From positions 1-23,100 of the forward strand of contig UZAE01012415.1 in the NCBI GenBank assembly GCA_900617975.1: DNA of 23,100 bases. Direction: 5' to 3'. The translations under genes were made by a program, and so were the position numbers. Each line of letters opens with the position of its first letter. The stretch's first letter is position 1. Under the pieces are notes generated by a model. That model had not been told where the DNA came from. It saw only the letters and a program-made list of their open reading frames with translations, and made no database searches. This document shows, piece by piece, positions 1 through 10,835 of the stretch. The DNA comes from Rodentolepis nana. Lineage: Eukaryota > Platyhelminthes > Cestoda > Cyclophyllidea > Hymenolepididae.

Positions 1-40
1 GTTGTTATGATGCTTAACATAAATTTCTTCAATTATTTAG

Positions 41-109
41 ACAAACCACATCCGTGAAATCTACGAGCGTGTCTATTTTGGCGGTTGCGACCCAACACTG
101 CGCCGATGG
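41..109 (+). CDS. SGSM: SGSM-like exon a: start of TBC domain
   Basis: The acceptor is a T-rich tract ending TTTAG; the donor is GTTAGT. It is 23 codons, phase 0 at both ends, and encodes [14 protein letters not shown] followed by LRRW, the conserved first helix of SGSM-type TBC domains. The W joins directly to VWPFLLGHY of the next exon 6.2 kb away, which confirms the boundary. Upstream exons, including the RUN domain, are outside the window. Confidence 0.9.
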
Positions 110-3100
110 GTTAGTGAAAAATATTTTAATCAATATCAACTCTACTGTTTATTATCAGGCAATATGTTAGCACAGTCTGCTGTTGTCTGAACTTTGGCTC
201 ATTCCATCTATAATCAATGTGGATCTTTTATTTGCTAGTAGTAAAACTATCTATCTATATCAAATGGCAGGCGTTTTGATAGTTATCATTAGCCCTTTAG
301 TTGACTTCGGGCTTCACAGAAGGGAGGAACATGAAAGTGAGAAAAATTCGACATGGGAAAAGAAGAGCGTTTCGCAGATGTAAAAGAGATAGACGGACAC
401 AAAGGTAGAGAAAAAGGTAAGATGGGTACTGTGGAAGGGGTCGAATATGACATACAGTGGGGTCATGGTAGTTTGAAGTCAGAGGTCAACTGCCAGTTGA
501 TAGACTTTTTTGCCGTATGAGTATACGTTGCCCAGGGTGCACCACGTGGAGGTAAGTCTATCGCACACCCCCTAGTAGTAAAACTAATGTTATGTAGACA
601 TAGGCAAAAGCCGCCCCCCCCCTCCCCTTATCTGCAATTAACTCCGTATGTGATTCCTGACAAGTTGTTTCTATACGCCGATTGCTTTTTAACCCATCAA
701 TCTTTTCCTTTGTACGCTTCGACCGGAAGTCAAGTGGGTGGGTGGGGGGGGGGGGAAGGGGAGGGGGTGGCATAATTATTTATTTGATGGTAGTTTTGCT
801 TTGAGAAATTATCTGCCCCTATTCCTTTTCTCTCCAACTCCATCAAGAGATTTATTTATCGAAAACAATTCTACACGCACAATGCTGATTGGGCACTTTT
901 ATCTCAAATGCTGTGGTCTTAAAATCAAAAGGCGGATAAGTGGCTGGCATAAATTTGCTTTGTGCATTAAGTGTGAATAGTTTGAAAACACGCTACTTTA
1001 AAATAAATGTGTGACTCACGTCCACTGGGAATTCGTTTCAAAGTGAGTGATTCACGATCCCAAATAGTCCACTACTTTTTGCTTTCAATATCTCCTTTGA
1101 TTTAATGCCCCCTCAAAAATTCCGTTTATCCGTCTGACAAATGGCGGTGAGGAGGCCTCGTTTAGACTCCTGAACATGAACTTACTTGACCTTGACTCTT
1201 TCACCTAGCTTGCTTAACTTAGTGGATTAGTCATTGTCCGGGAGGGTTTCCCAGGCGTTTAAGTAATATAATATTTCGGCTGATAACCTACTTTTATTTT
1301 GGACGGAATTTATTGCATAGGTAATAAAAATACCGTTGATATTGAATTTAGTCGATATTCATCACTTAGACATTTATTTATATCAAATGGCAGGCGTTTT
1401 AATAATTATCGTTGGCTCTTTAGCTGGCTTCGAACTTCACAGAAGGGAGAAATATCAAAGTGGGAGGGACAGAAGAGTGATTCACAGATGTAAGAGAGGC
1501 AGACAGACAGACTGACACAAAGGTAGAGAACTGGTAAGATGAGTACTGTGAAGTAGTGTAATATGACATAGTGTTGGCTCATAGTAGTCAGAAGTCAGGA
1601 GTCAACTGTCGGTTTATAGACTTTTTTGCCGTATGAGTATACATTGCCCAGGGTGCACCACGTAGAGGTAAGTCTATCGCACACCCCCGTCACTTAGACA
1701 TAAAATCTCCATTAATATCTGAGGGGCAGTTTGGGGTTCTTGATTGCTATGTTCACACAATGCTAAATAATTCAAATTTCGTTCTGAACACGTCTTATTA
1801 TTAATTGTTTGATTGAGAAAGTTAATCCAAAGTTTCATTTTATCTCGTTAGGCAATGGAATGGAGAGTCGAGAGGCGGTACATTCCTGATTGGTGTTATT
1901 GAAGGTTTGTTAATGTGATGAGATATTGCATGCGTCAAAATGTCTTCATGTTAAGAAAAACTTACAAAGGTGTCACGTTGCTTTCTGGGCCACCCGTAAC
2001 TTCGCAAAAACTAACAATTACCCACTATTTGATTGGACGATCCTGTCAAAGGTCTATAGTATTAAATACGGGTCTGATCGGGTTGATTACCGGAGCTAGA
2101 TCATCTCTGAATTCGGAATGATGTAGTCAATATTCACATTTTATCAGATATGATCTAGTACACCAGTATAAAATAAATGCATTGAAAATGGAAGAAAATA
2201 TGTCAACTATCGCACACCATAATCTTAAACCGTGAGCTGTGACCTGTCAACTGGCAACTTATTTTCTACCTTACTTGAATATCTTTGAGTTCTTTAATCG
2301 ACCTGATCTTTATGATTACGCATTCTCGTTGATAATTCATTTGCGTGTTCCTGAATATCCTATTGTAAATTCGAAATTGGGGGTTGTCTTTTTGGTGCAT
2401 AGTAGGCAACACATTTCTACGTAAGATAACACAGTTACTGATAAATAACTTATTTATTATTAGCATCAAAATGAAGAACTTTTGATTTAAGCGTCATTTA
2501 AGTATGGTACAATGTATGATTTATTACAAAGATCCAACTTCCCACTTTTCTAGACTACTTTTTTGAGGACATTTCATAAATCAATCTTTCAAATAGTAAA
2601 TCAATTTTGATCTGTGCATCTCTCTAAGTTCAGCTCAATTTCCAATGATGGAAATGAATTCAAATTCAAGGAAATTCTTCTTAATATTTGTGATATTAAT
2701 GGAAGCAAAATTTTCATTTTTGAAAAAACTGCCTTAGGCGATTTGCATTTTAATGCGTCTTGATAATATAATTCGCCACGTCATACTCTTTTAAAGGCAC
2801 ATCAACAGCATTCTAGTTCGTTATCAGAATACGACCATCTTTGTTGCTAGTTCTGCTAACGCGATATTTCATTGGCTAATCTCAAGGCCGTTGCAATCGA
2901 TACAATCTCTTAAACATCTGCTCAACATATCAAATGTTTGAGTCCACCCCCTTTTCCCACGTCAGTTTTACCTAAGACAGTCTGTTCATGCCCGCTGACC
3001 ACCACCTCGCCTCAACTCCCCCCCCCCACCCACTCCCCTAAAATCCATACCTTAACATTTGTCGCGCGCGCGCGCACTCACATACACATACATGCGTAAA

Positions 3101-6100
3101 CTCACATCCTTATATCTAACAGATGGACCATTAACTTGATTGAAATCGTTTTCCCTAGCTCGAATTGCTCATCTGTTCGTAAATATCACTCTCGTTCACT
3201 TCAAAATCGATATCAATGGGCAGGAAAAAAACCCTGGTCTCTCTAATTTCACTAAATCCTGTGGTTGTATGAGATCTGGCTGATCTTTAAAGAGAGGGGG
3301 GGGGGGTGTCTCAAAGTTTATAAAGCCACTATTCACCCCAAGGCTTATTTTTAGTTGTCACCCTTTCAATATATGCTAATGGGGCTTAGAAACTTGTATG
3401 AACCAATCGCTATGGCAACTACATGTGGCGCCTAAAGTCGAAAGTGTAAGGGCGTAAAGTTTGATTGATATTGGCGAGGGGGGGGGGGGGGGGGGGGGAG
3501 GGAGTTGGTCAAAGTAAGAAAACTCCTCTAAATTTCTAATTGCACTTGGGTCTCTTAAGCCGCATCTAGTGTAGTGATTTATGGCCTTGGTCTCCCCAGC
3601 ATATTGTTTTAAAGGTCGATTTTTACGCCTTCTGAACAATGGTTTATGGGCTTTGTGTGCTCTAATGTGGAATCCATTAGATCATGTACCTTAGCAGATA
3701 ACCAAAGCTTAACATTAAACAGCAAGCATTGACCTAATTACGTTTGGACTTCGGTCTTCAAGCCGAAGACATTGAATTTGACAAAATACGCTCCTGGTTG
3801 TCATGAGCTCAAAGTTTACGCGTGTGCTAGGTCTTTAAGCCGTTGCGAAGATTCCTTAGCCTTTTGTTCGCCTACTTCAAAATCCTGAAAGGGAGCCGAG
3901 TGGAAGATAATATTGTTTTTATATAGTCCGAGCAAATAGCTTATAATATAAATTTAACATGAGATATTTTTCAAAAAATAGCCCTCTTTCACTTATCTGG
4001 AATGTTTTCAGATGTCAGTACAATTTGTTCCCAATGGGTTCCAATAATAGGTTCTTGTAATGATTTTGATATAGAGAAAACTATGCAGAGAATGATTCTT
4101 TAAATCCATTACCCTAACCGCACCATCAAAGTGGTACTGGCCTATCTTCAAAATAAAAAAAATCAAAAAAATCCTTGCACTGGAGGCAAGTGCTTATATT
4201 TGCGTATTATCCTCTCAGGTAGTTCGCCTGCCAAAGACTCCACAATTTGTCTTGATTTAAAATTATATGACTGTCTAATTATTAATCCTAACACCCATTC
4301 CCACCCTTTAGGGAGTAGAATTCAACCCATCAGCCCATCCAAATCACCTTTTGGCTTTTTTCGCATGACTAGGTCCAACCCCTCCCCCTTCCACGGTCCT
4401 CAAGTCCCCCCCCCCACCTAATAAACTGACGCACTGGAAACGAGAACACGTGACTTTGTTTGACGAGAAGCCATCTCACAGGGGTATAGGAGGCGTCGTT
4501 ATGGACATAACGATTAGTGCGTTTTCGTAAACGACTCTTGTCGAAATTTTTCAGTTCCACTTAGCAAGGCTTTTTTTCAACCCTCTTCTTGGGTGGAAGT
4601 TGAGGCTTTATAGACACCCATCTCCCACACCACCTTGACAGCCATACTTAATCAGTGTGGCTGGCCTTTCTGCACATTGGCTTTGCTCCGATGTGAATCA
4701 AAATCTTGACCTCTTATGTCACAGGGGCACGTTTTAACCGCTGTGCCATATATAACCTCATTTAAAATCCATATTTCATTAGCTATCTGGTGCGGTGGGA
4801 AACGGAATAAGGCCATCTTTAGCCAAATTTAAGGTGACACAAGGGCATATTCCAGGCATTCCATTCCATTCTAATTGATGAAGAAATAAGAAGTATCGGT
4901 CGTGTAATATAAGTAAATAGATGGGTGCAATCCCACGAGTGGAATTAATAATATCTCTTGACCAGCAGAAGATTCTTTGACAGATAGATACAGTGATTAT
5001 TTTCCCTAAAGATTTACCTTGAAAAGAAATCGTTTCTCAATTGATTTTGACTATTTTAAATAAATTTATATTGTTGATATTCAGCTTCACTTTTGAGGTT
5101 GGTGTTTCAAATTCACTTTTTTATCCAAGATCCTGTGCTTTGATTATCATAAACATAAAGGAACTGTTTTATTTTATTCCATTAGGCTATATTATGGTGT
5201 AAATTTATGTTCTATTTTAATCAATTATTTCGATGACAGGGAGACGAATAGCAGTAAATGAAGTTAATGAAGACAGAATCCTCAATACCAATTTCTACTT
5301 TCGCTAAATCAAAATAAGGTCACGTGCCTGAATATTTCTCATAAGTAATATAGAGCAGTGAATTTTAATTTTTATGAAATTTGGCTAAGAATCAGATAAC
5401 ATTTTAACCCAATTTTTCACTTTCAGCAAGAAAATAATTAAGAGGTCAGTTTCAAAGTTTCCACGAATGTGAAGGGAATTGAATTGTCTTTACTTTCCTC
5501 AATAACACCTACTTCTGTAATCTACTATTGATCGTTAATTACTGGAATGATCAATTTATAACAATTAGCTTATTTGTTTTGCAAAGTACGAAACTATTGT
5601 TCTCAGTGAATCGACTGTCATTGAGGAAATGTAATTTAAGAATTCAAGAGGCCTGGAACGTGTACCACTTGGTGACACTAGCCCTGTACTTCATACTACT
5701 ACAGAATTCTTTAATGTCAAATCAATGTCAAATGAGTGAAATCCTATTACTAGAACGGGTACAATTACAAAATTATGAAATAACTGGAGTCATTCCTTGG
5801 TTTAATATAATACCGAAGCTTACTAATAGATATCTGAGAAGCTTAAAGTGAGTAGAAGATAAGTATTCCTTATTAGCAAGCGGTCTTGAAATTTGTTAGG
5901 TTTCGTTCAATTATAAATGTGTGTGACACAATAACTGGCAGAAACTACATATTATCAAATAAGGTTTCTATTCAAGGAAATAACACCGCAAATAAATAAC
6001 TATCTTCCTCGAGGTGAACTAAAGCGCTCCAAATCTCCTCCGTAGTCTTTCATTTTGTTCATGGACCCTTGTTTATCGGTCCTATTACTGAACATAGTCT

Positions 6101-9100
6101 TATGAGTTTCTATTTTTGCCTCCTTAATTAAATTAACGGTTATGTAACCATTAGTTCAGTTGATAAATATTACCAAATAAGTATATTATTATTCCTGAAA
6201 TAAGTTTAAATATTTTATTCTCCTAGAAAGATAAGTATGGTTATTCTCATTGATGTGAAATGATAATGGGAATCTATTTTAAGACATGTTAGTTAAAATA
6301 ACCAATTTCCGTTTAATTTTGATTTCAATTGTAGGTATGGCCATTCCTCTTGGGTCATTACCCCTGGACTGCTAGTGCCGCAGAGATGGAGGAGATCGAT
6401 CGACGCACACGGATGGCCTACGAGCGGTCGGTGTCCGAATGGCTCGCCGCTGAGGTTATCATCCTTCAACAGCAACATTGCGCTCGGAATTCTGTTACTG
6501 AAGCGGCTGCAGCACTCGATTTACGCAGATCAGCAGCTAAAGAGTCTCCAAACAGAGTCAACAGCAACAGAGCTCGCAGTGTTTCTGGCCGCCAGGAACA
6601 GACCGTGGAAGAGGTAATTGCTTTCTAGTGATATCTATTGACTTAGCGAGTCTCTTCGAAACAATATATATATAGTTTGCTCTCAATCGAGTTTTTCAGT
6701 AGTTACAATTAATCTGGGAGATCAGTAGGATATCTGATGATTGATTATAGAAAAGGCCTATTTTTATACTCCCCTTAAAAACAGAAGGATGGGAGTAGAT
6801 GAGATATTGTTTCTATGATATTGGCCTCTTCTAGTTGTAATTCGGATTTGTCTTTTTGGTACGTATTTTATAGACCGATCTATTGAAATTTGTGAGAGGA
6901 AACAACAAATATGTAATTTTGTACCAGGATAATCAGTCAAAAGGGAATTAAGTATCGACTTCTTAATGGTAAATGGATTTACTTCAATTTTGAAATTTAA
7001 TATAAAAAGGAATGAATGAACTCCATACACTTATAGGATATTCTGAACTTCAATTTTACATAGAATTTTTAAAAAAACATAATTTTATTATAAAATTTTG
7101 AAGTAATATTTACATTAAGTGCAGTGCTTTTCAAGAGTTCTGCCGTGTACTCCCTTGAGAAATCTTTCAGACTGTTCAAATGAATGGAAAAATCGCCAGA
7201 CAATTTTACCGATAAATAATTTGAGGGGTGGAATTATATATAATTTCCCAGGAACACAATGCTATCCATTAAACTGACTAATTCAATGGTAATTAACATA
7301 CCATCTTGATTTGATATTGAGATATGTCGAAATGAAATTTTCGATATTTACCACTGTTGCATCTGCTGTAAAAAATTCAGAAATCATCAATTTGTAATAA
7401 ATGTGTTTTTTGTGATGGTACCTTTAGTATCTCAATCATAAATTAGAAAAATAAAAGAACTTGATAATCGCTTGAAACAGTAAGGATTCCTTATTCTAAT
7501 CAATTTCAAATGCATGTTATTTTAAGTAACAAGAGCCTTCTGTTAATTTGTAATTGAGTAACTAAAGAATTATTTGCAGTTTTGATGACTTAAAATTAAA
7601 TTAAACGAGGCAAACATGGATATCAAATGTCCTCATACGCTGAGGTCTGTATTTTCACCTTTTAGTTGTTATCATTCGCCTGGAATCGAGTCAAACGCCG
7701 AATTTCCACTGTGGTGAGTCATTGCACTGTTTTATTGCCCATCACCAGAAAGCCAACATTCATCTGCATCTACTGTTTCCTGTATTAGTCGATTTAGTTA
7801 GCATGAAATGATCAGCTTATGCTCCTTTGGCAAAATGAATTTGGCTAATTTTCATACAGGCTTATAATAAAATTACTCGATCGCTTGTTGCCCCCCCCCC
7901 CCCCCCCAAGGGTGAAAATATTTTAGTCTTTATGTCGTTTATCAAAGTAGTCAGTGCTGTCCAAGCAGCACTGCATGTAGATCCACGAGATGAAATCAAA
8001 TTGGATATTAATGACGTTAGAATCACTCCTAAATAGGTGTAGCCTAGGTCAAGGCCGTTACAAGATATTCCGAAACTCTCTAACTACTGAACATCACTGT
8101 GACAGCATAATTACCTTGTCCTCATTGTACCTTTTTCATTTAATAGAACCTCTAATGGATATTTAGCAATTATATACCACTAGATTTCCTTCTATTCTCT
8201 TTCCAAGCTATTAAAATAAGTGCTAACGCTGGTAATATATAAATTGGCAGATATTATATAGGTATGTCGACTCTCATTCAATAAGTCATTATGTTACAAA
8301 GCAATATATTGTTGTGTATTCTTCCTTAGAGCAGCGTATTTTTCTCATTTTAGACCACACCGTCGTTTAAGCAAGCCAATCCGAGTGGGCATGCAATTGG
8401 AAAGATCGGATCTACAAATGCCTCGAAGAAAAGTGAGTTCTTTCCATTACCTTAATTCGGATGAAATTTATTTGACGTTTGACAATGAAGGACATTAGTA
8501 GGAAATACTATTTTCACAAAGGCCATCTGGAATTTATAAGAAATACTTCAAGAATATGGTGTTCATGAGTGCTCAATACATTAATTACCCGCTGAGCTCC
8601 ATGACCCAAGTAACGGAAATATTAGTTTATTTGACATTTGTTATAATATCACAAGGTCAAAAGGAAAAGTGACCAGATAAAAAATATAATACTTTTGTTT
8701 TCATTTAGTTCGGAAATTAATTAATATTGTATAGGGTAAAAAACAGCTTTCTGAATTTGCTTTTCTTGAGAACAATGGGAATTATGGTCAATTTGTTATT
8801 CAATTGAGGGGCAATGGCAAACTATATTTAAAAAGCTTTAATTGCCAGTTACTTAGTCTGAGAGGCACTGTTTAGCTAAGCGCATATATATTTCATAAGC
8901 GAGCTCCTTAACTAGGTGTTGAGTCGAGTTATTGAGGAAGCTCCTTTTTCGCTCATAGGCAACGGATTACCACCACTACCCTCAAAAGGTACTCACGAAT
9001 CCAGATCTATCACCAAGGCTAAACACGAATTAATTGTTAGGACTGACAGCAACAATTCAGCAGTTCACACTGACGAGGACACAGAGGACTACACTCTGAC

Positions 9101-10800
9101 GACTACAGATGAAGACGATGTCGTTGAAAATGCAGCAGCTGCAAGTCGAGCACGTCGTCTGGAAATAGCTCGTGCTCACTCCTGTCCAAATTCCGACCGG
9201 CGGCCCAACAGCATTTATGCTGAGTCGTCGATGCGGACTGTGAATTCATCTAAATCCGTCAAGGAGGTCAACGGGGAGGAAGACGAGGTGTTTGTTCCTC
9301 CGAAATACGAGAATGAAAAACTAGATAAGCAGTCCGTACCTGCCCCGAGAGAAAGAAAACAAAGCAGATTCTCGAGGGCAGAGATCTCGGGTACCACTTA
9401 TTCAGTGAGTGACAATTTTCCCGATTAACCATAATATAAATGGGATGCTCAATTGAACATTATCAAGCCATTCGAATAAATAAATGCTAATCATTGAGTT
9501 TAGGCCATCTTCGTGAATCTGAGTTAGTGGACGATAATTAATTTATTAAGAGATAGCCTTGAAAAGTTCAGTGAAATTGACATTTAAAATAAGTAGTTAA
9601 TTTAAATTCCAAGTCTTGAATGATAATTTATGTCTCGAATTACAGGTTTAGAAAATGAAATCTTTTGTAAATAATCAAAATGGAAGTATTTCTTACCTTA
9701 ATGATCTATTAATATTGCGCCCAGATTTTGTCGTATTAGTCTTAATAGGCTTATATTACATCTTGGTCTACTGGCAAAAGACCGTTTTTTGGAGCGTAAT
9801 TAACAAAAATTCGATTTTAATGTGAAAAAATGCTTTATCTTCATGCTAATTAAATACATCAACAAAGGTTACCCTAACTGTTACTTAAAGTGACCACTTT
9901 GAAGGCTGCCTGGTTCTTTATTGAGATATTATTTCATTTTTCATCTGATTTGGTTTGAGCATTATTCATTTGCTATTTCTTTCAGAGTGAAGTACTTGAC
10001 GCCCTTTCTGTGAATATTCAAAGGATTGATAAAGATGTAGCCAGATGTGACCGAAACTACTACTATTTCTCTAAAGGTATGCTAATTTCTTTGTCAAATA
10101 CATCTTACCTCCCATATAGGTTTATCAACTGGAGAAAATTCTCAGGCATCAATATCAGAACAATCTACCGGTGGATTGTGTGTCGCCAGTCTTGATATAT
10201 CTGCTAATCTCTATCGTCTTCGTACTATCATGTGCACATGGATCTGGCAGCACATGAACATAGGATATGTTCAGGGAATGTGTGACCTGCTGGCTCCACT
10301 CCTAGTGGTTCTTGAAGACGAAGCCCTGACTCATGCTTGTTTCTCCCAACTCATGGTAACCATGTTGAATAACTTTCCTTTGGTATCAGAGGCTTCTGTG
10401 GTCAATGCAGAGGCGGCTGCATCTGCAGGAATAATTCTTCCCCACTTCCTTGAAAAGATGTCTTTTGAGTGGGCGCCTAATCGAATGTATGATTACACAA
10501 GGCCAATGACTAAACAGCAGATATTGGAAGAAGCGGCTAATCATCGGGATACGAATGGCCAAACTGCAAAGCAGAGCGATGTCGACCTATCTCCAAATGG
10601 GAGTACGAGGATTACTAAACAATTTGAGGGACTTCGAAACCTTATTGAGGTGAGTCGAATTAGTGATTTGTAGAGGGGCTGACAAGTTTGTTTTTAGAAC
10701 GTAAGAAAGTCAAGGCTATCATTAAATATTTAGGATGTGTTGTTTGTGAGTTATTTATCTTACAGTTGTAGAATCTGGGATTGTAGTCAAAATTTTAGAT

Positions 10801-10835
<35 letters not shown>

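Larger units (their letters stand above)
110..6334 (+). other. Long phase-0 intron of the SGSM-like gene
   Basis: This 6225-nt intron runs from donor GTTAGT to an acceptor ending TTGTAG. It holds two ~320-bp SINE-like insertions (235-586 and 1362-1701), a tRNA-like relic on the minus strand (about 4675-4755), and G/C homopolymers near 614, 744, 3018, 3296, 3478 and 4406. A small hairpin (CTTCGG, 8-nt loop, CCGAAG) lies near 3752-3771. Short open frames such as 5528-5851 show no recognisable domain and no conserved motif. The rest is AT-rich DNA in which I see no gene. Confidence 0.85.

Noticed and set aside
183..383. Open frame in SINE-like copy 1, with a matching one at 1299-1493
   Set aside because: The two frames share residues only because the DNA is homologous; they are shifted by indels and carry no domain.
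558..775. Proline-rich frames on both strands
   Set aside because: They arise from the C-run and G-run translating as poly-Pro or poly-Gly.
2209..2220. CTATCGCACACC resembling the SINE-like 3' end
   Set aside because: Only a 12-nt match with no adjoining homology to the tail; likely chance or too decayed to call.
3376..3639. Minus-strand 87-codon frame with polyproline
   Set aside because: The proline run is the G21 homopolymer; no other protein-like signal.
5528..5851. Longest non-exonic frame in the first intron (107 codons)
   Set aside because: No ATG start, no recognisable motif, no good flanking splice pair in phase with the SGSM exons; AT-rich composition explains it.
9215..9397. Minus-strand frame inside the 8916-9404 exon
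   Set aside because: Shadow of a well-supported coding exon on the plus strand.
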